Shown here: positions 26,227 through 34,536 of the stretch, piece by piece
Layout of the letters: every line of letters begins with the position of its first letter
Position numbering within the stretch: position 1 is the stretch's first letter
Source: Xanthobacter sp. NM-25
GTDB taxonomy: Bacteria > Pseudomonadota > Alphaproteobacteria > Rhizobiales > Xanthobacteraceae
Assembly (NCBI RefSeq): GCF_022138605.1
Contig: NZ_JACBFS010000006.1
Coordinates: forward strand, 124,001-188,000
DNA: 64,000 nt
Direction of reading: 5' to 3'
The notes under the pieces: generated by a model
What the model saw: the letters and a program-made list of their open reading frames with translations, nothing else
Databases searched by the model: none
Told to the model about the DNA's origin: nothing
Made by a program: the position numbers and the translations under genes

Positions 26227-27789
26227 TCAGATGGCGCGGGCCTGGTCCTGCCAGAAGCGGTCGCGGATCTTCCGCTTCAGCACCTTGCCCACCGAGCTCT
26301 TGGGCAGCTCCTCCCAGAACTCGTAATGCTTGGGCGTCATCACCCCGCTGAGGCGCTCGCGGCTCCAGGCCCGCAGCGCTTCGGCATCCAGCGCCTGGCC
26401 GGGCGCCAGTTGCACCACGGCGGTGAGCGCCTCGCCCCACTTCTCGTCGGGAATGCCGATCACCGCGCAATCCTGGATCGCCGGGTGGGCGAGCAGCACC
26501 TTCTCCACCTCGCCGGGGAAGACGTTGAAGCCGCCGGTGATCACCAGGTCGCGCTTGCGGTCCACCAGGTAATAATAGCCGTCGCCATCGCGATAACCGA
26601 GATCGCCGGTATGGTGCCAGCCATAGGCGAACACCTCGTGGGTGGCCTCCTCCTGGTCCACATAGCCCGCCATCACCTGGTTCGAGCGGACCACGATCTC
26701 CCCCACCTCGCCATCGCCCAGCAGCTGGCCATCGGCGTTCATGATGCCGAGCACGGAGAAGGGCCCGGGCCGGCCGGCGCTGCGCAGGCGATGGGCCAGC
26801 TCGGGCTCCGCCACCGCTTGCGCATATTCGCCCGGCGACATCCAGGTGATGGTGGTGGCCACCTCCGTCTGCGCATAGAATTGCGCGAAGCAGGGGCCGA
26901 AGATGTCGATGGCGCGGCGGATCTTCTCCGGCGCCATGGGCGCCGCGGCGAACATGAAATAGCGCAGCGAAGAATAATCGAAGTCGCGCACCTGCGGGTG
27001 GTCCAGCAGCATGTAGATGGCGGTGGGCGGCAGCATGGCGGCCGAGATCCGCTCCGCCGCGATGACCTGCATGATCCGCAGGGGATCGTTCTTCGCCATC
27101 ATGCGCACGGTGCCGCCCAAAGCGAAGACCGGCGGCGCCAGCGCCCCGCCCGCATGGGTCATGGGGGCGACCAGCAGAAACCGGGGCGGCGCCTCGAAGC
27201 TCCACAGAGCGAGATAGGCCGCCACGTTCATCTCATAGGACAGGTGATTGTGGCGCACCCCCTTCGGCGTGCCCGTGGTGCCGCCGGTGCAGGAGATGCG
27301 AAACAGATCGGCGCTGTCCACCCGCCCCGCCGGATAGGCCACCGGCGTGGCGTCGAACGCCTCCAGCCGCGCGCGCAGCCCCGGCCCCTCGGCGCCCGCC
27401 GCATCGATGCAGATGGCGTGGGTGATGGAGGGCACCGCTGCCCGATAGGCCGCCACATCGGCCTCGAAGCTGGAATGGTAGAGCAGCGCCTTGGGACGCC
27501 CCACCTCGAGATGGTGGATATTGTCGGCCACGGTGTTGCGGACATTGAGCGGCACCCAGCCGGCCTCCGCCCGCAGAATGCCGAGCGCCGCCACATAGCC
27601 GAACGCATCGTTGGGCGAGATGAAGGCCACCGCGTCGCCGGGCTCCACCCCCAGGCTCCGCAGCAGCCGGGCCGCCTGATGGGTGAGCGCCGCCGCCTCC
27701 CGATAGGAGATCGCGGTCGCATCGTCGCTCAGGCACGCCCGCTCGGGCGCGAGCATGAGCCCCCGGTCAAAAAAGTCGATAACCCGCAT
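26227..27789 (-). CDS. Fatty-acid-type acyl-CoA ligase (AMP-forming)
   Basis: The product has 520 residues, complete. Motifs are RISCTGGTTGTPKGVRHNH (about 168-186), FYAQTEVATTITWMS, HTGDLGYRDGDGYYYLVDRK, the hinge DLVITGGFNVFPGEVEKVL, and the C-terminal KSSVGKVLKRKIRD with the catalytic Lys. The pattern is that of long-chain or branched-acid CoA ligases. An operator-like palindrome lies 16 bases upstream of the ATG. The gene forms a two-gene unit with the quinone oxidoreductase-like gene and is divergent from the TRAP transporter genes, consistent with transport and activation of the same acid. Confidence 0.9.
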   Translation of the reverse strand: MRVIDFFDRGLMLAPERACLSDDATAISYREAAALTHQAARLLRSLGVEPGDAVAFISPNDAFGYVAALGILRAEAGWVPLNVRNTVADNIHHLEVGRPKALLYHSSFEADVAAYRAAVPSITHAICIDAAGAEGPGLRARLEAFDATPVAYPAGRVDSADLFRISCTGGTTGTPKGVRHNHLSYEMNVAAYLALWSFEAPPRFLLVAPMTHAGGALAPPVFALGGTVRMMAKNDPLRIMQVIAAERISAAMLPPTAIYMLLDHPQVRDFDYSSLRYFMFAAAPMAPEKIRRAIDIFGPCFAQFYAQTEVATTITWMSPGEYAQAVAEPELAHRLRSAGRPGPFSVLGIMNADGQLLGDGEVGEIVVRSNQVMAGYVDQEEATHEVFAYGWHHTGDLGYRDGDGYYYLVDRKRDLVITGGFNVFPGEVEKVLLAHPAIQDCAVIGIPDEKWGEALTAVVQLAPGQALDAEALRAWSRERLSGVMTPKHYEFWEELPKSSVGKVLKRKIRDRFWQDQARAI

Positions 27790-27804
27790 GACGCTTCCTC
27801 GCTG

Positions 27805-27819
27805 TACCGCTTAGCGGAA
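27805..27819. promoter_or_regulatory. Operator-like site upstream of the second acyl-CoA ligase gene
   Basis: TACCGCTTAGCGGAA differs from the consensus palindrome at one base. It lies immediately upstream of the minus-strand ligase start (27789). Confidence 0.65.
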
Positions 27820-27969
27820 TCTTTTGCTCAACCAAGCTCGCAACCGGGATGCCGGGAACACCGGAAACATTCACAAAGCGTTGCGCACTCGGCACGGCTT
27901 ATTGTGTCGTTCTTCTGAAAACCTGCGAAAAATTCAGGGGCAACACCTCCCGCGATGGGTCGCTGCGGT

Positions 27970-27998
27970 TTGACAGTCTCGAGATTTTGCGATTATGT
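27970..27998 (+). promoter_or_regulatory. Possible sigma-70 promoter for the TRAP transporter operon
   Basis: TTGACA at 27970-27975 is followed after 17 bases by TTATGT (27993-27998), a weak -10. The predicted start of transcription falls within an operator-like sequence at 28001. The dctP-type gene begins 79 bases downstream. Confidence 0.45.
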
Positions 27999-28000
27999 GA

Positions 28001-28015
28001 TACCACTCTGCGAAA
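28001..28015. promoter_or_regulatory. Weak operator-like site overlapping the TRAP promoter start
   Basis: TACCACTCTGCGAAA keeps most positions of the TTCCGCTNAGCGGAA palindrome but has several mismatches. Its position directly after the candidate -10 box raises its plausibility. On sequence alone it would not stand out. Confidence 0.3.
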
Positions 28016-28076
28016 CAAAAATCTCACAATAAATGGCGACCGTATCCGCAGGCGGCGCACCCCCGGGAGGACATTC

Positions 28077-29201
28077 ATGACGACGGCTCCAGGAGTATCG
28101 ACCCGCCAAGCCCTGCCCGGGGCGCTGGTCGCGGCCGGCCTGCTGATCAGTTCGGCGGTCGCCGCCGGCGAGCTGAGCTACGGCAGCATCAGCCCACCCA
28201 CCCACGCCCTCATCACCGAGGGCTTCCAGCCCTATGCCGACAAGGTGAAGCAGGAGACCGGCGGCAAGGTGAGCTTCCAGCTGTTCAGCGGCGGCTCGGT
28301 GGTCAGCGCCAAGACGGTCCTGTCCAGCATCGGCGACGGGCTGGTCTCGTCGGGCTATGTGGTGGACGCCTACATTCCCCAGGTGCTGCCCAACTCGAAC
28401 CTGTCGTCAGACCTCGGCGTCTATAACAACAACGCCCTGAGCGCGACCGCCGCCGCCACCGAATATCAACTCCTCAACTGCCCCGGCTGCCTGAAGGACA
28501 TGGACAAGGCCGGCGCCGTCACCTTGGGCGTCCATTCGCTCGCGCCCTATGTGCTCATGTGCAAGACCGAGGTGAAGAACCTCGCCGACCTCAAGGGCAA
28601 GAAGGTGAAGACCGCGGGCCTGTGGGGCCGGCTCACCGCCGAGTTCGGCATGACCCCGGTGAACCTGCCCGTCACCGACATCTATGAGGCGCTGGAGCGC
28701 GGCACCCTCGACTGCGTGCTCGGCCCCGAGGGCTGGCTCAAGTCCTACAACATCTGGGATTCCGTGCGCTTCGTCATCGAGGAGCCCCTCGGCACGTGGG
28801 CCGGCGGTCACGGCATGGCCGTGAACAAGGCCGCCTGGACCGCCCTCACCCCCGACCAGCGCGCCGTGATGCTGGCCAACGCGCCGGCCCTGCTCACCGG
28901 CATGACCCTCGCCTATGACCACGAGGCGGCCATCGCCCGCGCCGAAGCCAAGAAGCGCGACATCACCTATGTCCCGACCCTTCCCGGCCTCGATGCCGCG
29001 TTCCAGCAGGCCCGTGAGGGCGTGCGCGCCGAAGCGGTGAAGAAGGCCGCCTCCCGCGGCGTCCAGGATCCCGAGACGGCGGCCAAGACCTATCGCGCGC
29101 TGCTCGGCAAATGGGAGAAGATCGTGGCCGACGCCAAGGGCGATCGCACCAAGATCGAAGCCGCCATGAAGGCGGAGATCTACGACAAGCTGCCCAACTG
29201 A
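28077..29201 (+). CDS. dctP: TRAP transporter substrate-binding protein, DctP type
   Basis: The product has 374 residues from ATG 28077, preceded by GGGAGG. A signal peptide of about 30 residues (ending SAVAAG) sends it to the periplasm. The mature part is a DctP-type solute-binding protein, with ELSYGSISPPTHALITEG at its start, KNLADLKGKKVKTAG in the middle (the typical hinge and carboxylate-binding stretch) and DIYEALERGTLDCVLGP. It captures an organic acid and delivers it to the membrane subunits encoded next. It is longer than many DctP proteins and contains a NCPGC motif that might form a disulfide. The ligand is probably the acid degraded by the surrounding genes, by context only. Confidence 0.9.
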   Translation: MTTAPGVSTRQALPGALVAAGLLISSAVAAGELSYGSISPPTHALITEGFQPYADKVKQETGGKVSFQLFSGGSVVSAKTVLSSIGDGLVSSGYVVDAYIPQVLPNSNLSSDLGVYNNNALSATAAATEYQLLNCPGCLKDMDKAGAVTLGVHSLAPYVLMCKTEVKNLADLKGKKVKTAGLWGRLTAEFGMTPVNLPVTDIYEALERGTLDCVLGPEGWLKSYNIWDSVRFVIEEPLGTWAGGHGMAVNKAAWTALTPDQRAVMLANAPALLTGMTLAYDHEAAIARAEAKKRDITYVPTLPGLDAAFQQAREGVRAEAVKKAASRGVQDPETAAKTYRALLGKWEKIVADAKGDRTKIEAAMKAEIYDKLPN

Positions 29202-29278
29202 GCCCGGTCGCCCCATCCTTCGCGGCCCGGGTCGCGCGCCCGGGGCGTGGAGGATGGCGCTTGCCTGCGGAGCCCCCC

Positions 29279-29860
29279 ATGTCTGTGTTCCGAATGTCGA
29301 GGCGCCTGGTGGAACAGGCGGCCAAGGCCAGCTATTTCGTCGCCGCGCTGTTCATTCTTGCCATGATGCTCCAGGTGGGCGCCGACGCGGCGGCCCGGAC
29401 CCTGTTCGGCGCGCCCCTCACCGGCACGCTGGAGATCGTCTCCAACTGGTACATGGTGGGCATCACCTTCCTGCCCCTCGCCCTCATCCAGTTCCGCCAC
29501 GAGCATCTCATCGTCGAGCTGTTCACCCAGAATATGAGCGCCCGCCGCATCGCCGCCCTCGATGCGCTGATGCAGCTTATTTCGGCCGCCCTGCTGCTGG
29601 TGTGGACCGCCTCGGCGGTGGAGATGGCCATGGCCAAGACGGCCATTTCCGAATCCCTCGACGCGGTCTTCTTCGAGGTGCCCATCTGGCCCACCCGCTG
29701 GATCTTCGCCTTTGGCATCGGCCTGTGCGGCCTCGCCTTCGCCCTGTCGGCCATCGAAACCATCTGGTTCGGCCTCACCCGCCGCAGCCTGGCGCCCAGC
29801 CCCGCGGGCACGCCGCAACAAAACCCGCACCACCGCGAACAGGATCAGGAACGCCCGTGA
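29279..29860 (+). CDS. dctQ: TRAP transporter small permease, DctQ type
   Basis: The product has 193 residues with four predicted membrane segments, at about residues 19-36, 58-75, 96-118 and 136-160. The family pattern includes an ISNW-like segment here read as LEIVSNWYMVGITFLPL. Its C-terminal tail is hydrophilic and Pro/His/Gln-rich. It pairs with the large DctM permease. Its TGA overlaps the next ATG by one base. Confidence 0.88.
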   Translation: MSVFRMSRRLVEQAAKASYFVAALFILAMMLQVGADAAARTLFGAPLTGTLEIVSNWYMVGITFLPLALIQFRHEHLIVELFTQNMSARRIAALDALMQLISAALLLVWTASAVEMAMAKTAISESLDAVFFEVPIWPTRWIFAFGIGLCGLAFALSAIETIWFGLTRRSLAPSPAGTPQQNPHHREQDQERP

Positions 29861-31164
29861 TGACTTCCGGCATGGTCACCATCATCGTCTTCCTGCTGCT
29901 GTTCGCGCTGCTGGGCCTGCGCGCGCCCATCGCCATCGCGCTGTCCCTGGTCTCCATCCTCGGCATCGCCATGCTGCGCGGCACCGGCACCGCCTGGTCG
30001 GCCATGGCCGCCATCCCGTACGACTTCGCCGCCCACTGGTCGTTGTCGGCGATCCCACTGTTTCTGCTGATGGGTGCCATCGCCTATCATGGCGGGCTCA
30101 CCACCACCCTGTTCGCGGCCGCCCGCGTCTGGCTCAGCTGGATGCCCGGCGGCCTGGCGGTGGCGGCCAACGCGGCCAGCACCATGTTTTCCGCCGCCTC
30201 CGGATCCAGCATGGCCACCGCCGCCGCCATGACCCGCCTGGCGGTGCCGGAAATGCTCAAGCGCGGCTATGACCCGGGCCTGTCCACCGGCGTCATCGCC
30301 GCGTCCGGCACCATCGGCGCCATGATCCCGCCCTCCATCGCCTTCGTGATCTACGGCTGGTACACGGAAACCCCGGTGGGCAAGCTGCTGATCGCCGGCA
30401 TTCTCCCGGGCCTGCTGACCGCGGCCTGCTACATGGGCCTCATCATCGTCCGCGTGAAGCTCAACCCGGCGCTCGCACCAGCGGTAACCGAGCGCTATGG
30501 CTGGGGCGAGCGGTTCCGCATGCTGGCGGGCATCTGGCCGGTGCCGCTGCTGATCTTCTCGGTGATCGGCTCGATCTACACGGGGTTTGCCACCGCCACC
30601 GAATCCGCCGCCCTCGGCGCCATCGCCACCTTCGTGCTGTGCCTGATCCGCCGCTCGCTGGACTGGACCGCCTTCAAGGCGGCGCTGGCGGATAGCCTGC
30701 GGGCCTCCGCCACCATCTTCTTCATCGCCCTGGGCGCGGCCCTGTTCACCCGCTTCCTCGCCCTCGGCGGGGTGCCGATGCACATGGCCGAGGTGGTCAA
30801 CGCCTTTGATCCCAATCCGCTCACCATCATCCTGGTGATGATCGTGCTCTACCTCGTCATCGGCATGTTCCTCGATCCCATCGGCATCATGCTCATCACG
30901 CTGCCGGTGCTGCTGCCGGCGTTCAAGGCGGTGGGCCTCGATCTGGTGTGGATGGGCGTGCTCGTGGTGAAGATGATCGAGATCGGCCTGCTCACCCCGC
31001 CGGTGGGGCTGAACATCTATGTGGTGAAATCGGTGATCGGCGATCAGGTACCCCTCGGCACCATCTTCAAGGGGGCGGCGTGGTTCCTGCTGGCCGAGGT
31101 GTTCATCGTCGCGCTGCTGATCGCCTTTCCCTCCATCAGCCTGTTCCTGCCGAGCCTGATGTGA
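29860..31164 (+). CDS. dctM: TRAP transporter large permease, DctM type
   Basis: The product has 434 residues, strongly hydrophobic with about 12 membrane segments. It shows the family signatures AASGSSMATAAAMTRLAVPEM, TIGAMIPPSIAFVIYGW, and PIGIMLITLPVLLPAFKAVG near the C-terminus, ending GLLTPPVGLNIYVVKSV. It is the ion-coupled translocation subunit that moves the substrate handed over by DctP, usually with sodium. The gene starts in an overlap with dctQ. Confidence 0.93.
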   Translation: MTSGMVTIIVFLLLFALLGLRAPIAIALSLVSILGIAMLRGTGTAWSAMAAIPYDFAAHWSLSAIPLFLLMGAIAYHGGLTTTLFAAARVWLSWMPGGLAVAANAASTMFSAASGSSMATAAAMTRLAVPEMLKRGYDPGLSTGVIAASGTIGAMIPPSIAFVIYGWYTETPVGKLLIAGILPGLLTAACYMGLIIVRVKLNPALAPAVTERYGWGERFRMLAGIWPVPLLIFSVIGSIYTGFATATESAALGAIATFVLCLIRRSLDWTAFKAALADSLRASATIFFIALGAALFTRFLALGGVPMHMAEVVNAFDPNPLTIILVMIVLYLVIGMFLDPIGIMLITLPVLLPAFKAVGLDLVWMGVLVVKMIEIGLLTPPVGLNIYVVKSVIGDQVPLGTIFKGAAWFLLAEVFIVALLIAFPSISLFLPSLM

Positions 31165-31337
31165 GAGGTGGGCTAGAGCGTCCTGCTATAGGCCATAGGC
31201 AAAAGAATTATTCGATCTGTGGCGGGGCATAACATAATCTATACTTTCTAATGCTCGAAATGCGCCCGCAAACATGAAGAATAAGAGAGCCCCCGCTGCG
31301 CTGCCGGGGCTCCCGCTCCTGGGTTGAGGAAGAGACG

Positions 31338-32501
31338 ATGCAGACCATCGGCAGTGACCAGTATCAGGACATCCGCGACGCGGTGCGCGCCCTGTGCGCG
31401 GACTTTCCGGCGGAATACCACCGCAAGGTGGACGAGGCCCGCGGCTATCCCGAAGCCTTCGTCGATGCCCTGACCAAGGCCGGCTGGATGGCGGCACTGA
31501 TCCCGGAGGCCTACGGCGGCTCGGGCCTCGGCCTCACGGAAGCCTCGGTGATCATGGAGGAGATCAACCGGGCCGGCGGCAATTCCGGCGCCTGTCACGG
31601 CCAGATGTACAACATGAACACCCTGGTGCGGCACGGCTCGGAGGCGCAGCGGCAGAAGTATCTGCCGAAGATCGCCGCCGGCGAGCTGCGTCTGCAGTCC
31701 ATGGGCGTCACCGAGCCCACCACCGGCACCGACACCACCAAGATCAAGACCACCGCCGTGCGCAAGGGCGACCGCTACGTCATCAATGGGCAGAAGGTGT
31801 GGATCTCCCGCGTCCAGCACTCCGACCTGATGATCCTGCTCGCCCGCACCACGCCGCTGGCCGAGGTGAAGAAGAAGTCGGAAGGGCTGTCCATCTTCAT
31901 CGTGGACATCAAGGAGGCCATGGGCGCCGGCATGGCGGTTCGGCCCATCCTCAACATGGTGAACCACGAGACCAACGAACTGTTCTTCGACAATCTGGAA
32001 ATTCCCGCCGAAAACCTCATCGGCGAGGAAGGCCAGGGCTTCAAATACATCCTCACCGGCCTCAACGCCGAGCGCACGCTGATCGCGGCGGAATGCATCG
32101 GCGATGGCTACTGGTTCATCGACAAGGTGTCGGCCTATGCCAAGGAGCGCACCGTGTTCGGCCGTCCCATCGGCCAGAACCAGGGGGTGCAATTCCCCAT
32201 CGCCGAGGCCTTCATCGAGGTGGAGGCGGCCAACCTGATGCGCTTCGAGGCCTGCCGGCGCTATGATGCCCACCAGCCCTGCGGCACCCAGGCCAACATG
32301 GCAAAATACCTTGCCGCAAAGGCGTCCTGGGAGGCGGCCAACGCCTGCATCCAGTTCCACGGCGGCTTCGGCTTCGCCTGCGAGTATGACGTGGAGCGCA
32401 AGTTCCGCGAAACCCGCCTGTATCAGGTGGCCCCCATCTCCACCAACCTCATCCTGAGCTATGTGGCCGAGCACGTGCTCGGCCTGCCGAGGTCGTTCTG
32501 A
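31338..32501 (+). CDS. Acyl-CoA dehydrogenase of the mesaconyl/citramalyl-type cluster
   Basis: The product has 387 residues. The flavin and substrate loop is SMGVTEPTTGTDTTKI, YVINGQKVWISRVQHSD follows, and the C-terminal FHGGFGFACEYDVERKFRE segment is conserved. The usual C-terminal catalytic Glu is missing (the site reads LYQVAPIST). A Glu in GLNAERTLIAAE occupies the alternative helix-G position and is the likely base. It lies 173 bases after dctM and overlaps by one base (TGATG) with the CoA-transferase gene. It should desaturate the CoA ester made by that neighbour before hydration by the next enzyme. Confidence 0.9.
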   Translation: MQTIGSDQYQDIRDAVRALCADFPAEYHRKVDEARGYPEAFVDALTKAGWMAALIPEAYGGSGLGLTEASVIMEEINRAGGNSGACHGQMYNMNTLVRHGSEAQRQKYLPKIAAGELRLQSMGVTEPTTGTDTTKIKTTAVRKGDRYVINGQKVWISRVQHSDLMILLARTTPLAEVKKKSEGLSIFIVDIKEAMGAGMAVRPILNMVNHETNELFFDNLEIPAENLIGEEGQGFKYILTGLNAERTLIAAECIGDGYWFIDKVSAYAKERTVFGRPIGQNQGVQFPIAEAFIEVEAANLMRFEACRRYDAHQPCGTQANMAKYLAAKASWEAANACIQFHGGFGFACEYDVERKFRETRLYQVAPISTNLILSYVAEHVLGLPRSF

Positions 32502-33643
32502 TGACGGCGCCCGCCCGCCTGCCGCTGGACGGCATCACGGTGGTGGCCATCGAGCAGGCGGTGGCCGCGCCCTTCGCCTCCGCCCGCCTCGCCGATGCCG
32601 GCGCCCGCGTCATCAAGATCGAGCGGGCGGAAGGGGATTTCGCCCGGGGCTATGACGATGTGGCCAAGGGCCAGGCGAGCTATTTCGTGTGGCTCAACCG
32701 CGGCAAGGAATCGGTGGTGGTGGATCTCACCACGCCCGATGGCAAGGCCGAGGTGGAACGCCTCCTCGCGCAGGCCGACGTGATGATCCAGAACCTGAAG
32801 CCGGGCGCCCTGGAGCGGCTGGGCCTCGGCCGGGAGCATCTGCGCACGGCCTTTCCCCGCCTCGTCATGTGCTCCATCTCCGGCTATGGCGACAAAGGTC
32901 CGCTCGCGGAGCGCAAGGCCTATGACCTTCTGGTGCAGGCCGAATCCGGCCTTGCCTCCATCACCGGCGGGCCGGAGAGCGCCTCGCGCGTGGGCATCTC
33001 CATCGTCGACATCGCCACCGGCGCCACCGCCTATGCCGCCATTCTCGAAGCGCTGATCGCCCGCGCGACCAGCGGCGAAGGGGCGGACATCCGCATTTCC
33101 ATGTTCGACGTGATGGCCGATTGGCTCACCGTGCCCCTGCTGCACGCCGAGGCCGGCAAGAGCCCGGCGCGGGCCGGCCTCGCCCACCCCTCCATCGCCC
33201 CCTATGGGGTGTTCCACACGGCGGACCGCGTGGAGATTCTCATCTCCATCCAGTCCGAGCGGGAATGGAAGACATTCGCCGAGAGGGTGCTCGCCGATGC
33301 CGCCCTCGCCGAGGATCCGCGCTTCTGCTCCAACGTGGCGCGGGTGGCCAACCGCGCCGCCACCGACGCGGTGGTGGGCGCGGCCTTCGCCAGCCGCGCG
33401 GCCGAAGACATGATCGCCCTGCTGCAGCGGGCGGATGTGGCCTTCGCGGCGGTGAACGACATGGCCGCCTTGTCGCGGCACCCGCACCTGCGGCGGATCA
33501 CTGTGGAGACCCCGGCCGGCCCGGTCTCCTTCCCGGCGCCCGCCCCCATCGTCCAGGGGGCGCCGCGCGTCTATGGTCCGGTGCCGGCCATCGGCGCCCA
33601 CGGGCCGCTGCCCGCCGCCGCGACAGGGAGCCCCACGCCATGA
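32501..33643 (+). CDS. Family III CoA-transferase (CaiB/BaiF)
   Basis: The product has 380 residues. GITVVAIEQAVAAPFASARLA and the conserved LNRGKESVVVDL opening are typical of the family. The catalytic Asp that forms the acyl anhydride is in ERKAYDLLVQAESG at about residue 145. It moves CoA from a donor (often succinyl-CoA or acetyl-CoA) to a free acid. It is followed by a hotdog hydratase and a CitE-type lyase in overlapping frames, the same trio used in itaconate or mesaconate-type routes ending in citramalyl-CoA cleavage. Confidence 0.9.
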   Translation: MTAPARLPLDGITVVAIEQAVAAPFASARLADAGARVIKIERAEGDFARGYDDVAKGQASYFVWLNRGKESVVVDLTTPDGKAEVERLLAQADVMIQNLKPGALERLGLGREHLRTAFPRLVMCSISGYGDKGPLAERKAYDLLVQAESGLASITGGPESASRVGISIVDIATGATAYAAILEALIARATSGEGADIRISMFDVMADWLTVPLLHAEAGKSPARAGLAHPSIAPYGVFHTADRVEILISIQSEREWKTFAERVLADAALAEDPRFCSNVARVANRAATDAVVGAAFASRAAEDMIALLQRADVAFAAVNDMAALSRHPHLRRITVETPAGPVSFPAPAPIVQGAPRVYGPVPAIGAHGPLPAAATGSPTP

Positions 33644-34536
33644 TGCCCGCCAACGCCCCACTCGACATCGCCCCACTCGACATCGCCCCACTCGACATCG
33701 CCCACTTGCAATCCTGGATCGGTCGCACAGAGACCGCCACCGAGGTGGCCACCGCCGATCTGGTGCGCCGTTTCCACGCCACCTTCGATGTGGAGCCTGG
33801 CGCGCCACAGCCCGGCGAGGCGGCGCCGCCCCTGCTGCATTGGTGCCTCACCCAGCCGGCCGCCCCCACCGAACAGCTCGGCCCCGACGGGCACCCCATG
33901 CGCGGCGGCTTTCTGCCGCCGGTGCCCCTGCCCCGGCGCATGTGGGCCGGCGGCGACCTGCGCTTCGACGGCGAGATGGCGGTGGGCGATACCGTGCGGC
34001 GGCTGTCGCGGGTGGACGACGTGACGGTGAAGACAGGGCGCACCGGCACCTTGTGCTTCGTCACCGTGGCCCATGAGATCACCAGCGGCAGCCGCCTCGT
34101 CGTGCGGGAGCGGCAGGACATCGTCTATCGCGGCCTCGATCCGGCCCCCGAGACGGCTTCCGCCCCCAAACCGGCACCGGTCGCCGCGCCCGCCGGCGCC
34201 CACCAGCGCGTGGTGGACCCGAGCCCGCCGCTGCTGTTCCGCTATTCGGCGCTCACCTTCAACGGCCACCGCATTCACTATGACCGCTCCTATGTCACGC
34301 AGGTGGAAGGCTATCCTGGCCTGATCGTGCACGGCCCGCTGCAGGCCACGCTGCTGCTGCGCTTCGCCAGCGAGATCCATGGCGCCGCGCCGGCCCGCTT
34401 CAGTTTCCGCGCCCTCTCGCCGCTGTTCGATACGGCGCCGGTGCAGCTGCACGCCGATGCCGATGGCAGCAGCCTCAAGCTCTGGACCGCTCGCCCCGGC
34501 GGTCCGCTGGCCATGACGGCGGAGGCGCAGTGGTGA
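33640..34536 (+). CDS. FAS1-like/MaoC hotdog hydratase (mesaconyl- or itaconyl-CoA hydratase type)
   Basis: The product has 298 residues from ATG 33640. AGGGAG lies nine bases upstream of this start, which overlaps the end of the CoA-transferase gene. The N-terminal tail contains a triple PLDIA repeat. It has two hotdog halves. The second carries the catalytic Asp and His region RIHYDRSY, followed by EGYPGLIVHGPLQATLLL. The arrangement matches the HTD2-like mesaconyl-C4-CoA and 3-methylfumaryl-CoA hydratases and itaconyl-CoA hydratase. It adds water across a conjugated double bond of a CoA ester. The downstream CitE-type lyase fits cleavage of the product. The exact substrate is inferred. Confidence 0.88.
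   Translation: MMPANAPLDIAPLDIAPLDIAHLQSWIGRTETATEVATADLVRRFHATFDVEPGAPQPGEAAPPLLHWCLTQPAAPTEQLGPDGHPMRGGFLPPVPLPRRMWAGGDLRFDGEMAVGDTVRRLSRVDDVTVKTGRTGTLCFVTVAHEITSGSRLVVRERQDIVYRGLDPAPETASAPKPAPVAAPAGAHQRVVDPSPPLLFRYSALTFNGHRIHYDRSYVTQVEGYPGLIVHGPLQATLLLRFASEIHGAAPARFSFRALSPLFDTAPVQLHADADGSSLKLWTARPGGPLAMTAEAQW
33656..33700. repeat. Three exact tandem copies of a 15-base unit in the hydratase N-terminus
   Basis: CCCCACTCGACATCG occurs at 33656, 33671 and 33686. It encodes the triplicated PLDIA peptide near the start of the hydratase. The unit keeps the frame and lies outside the hotdog domains, so it probably arose by slippage and may vary in copy number. Confidence 0.85.

Noticed and set aside
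31287..31312. Inverted repeat GAGCCCC / GGGGCTC upstream of the third acyl-CoA dehydrogenase gene
   Set aside because: It has a long loop and no T run, and lies in what must be the leader of the next gene. I could not support it as a terminator or an operator.
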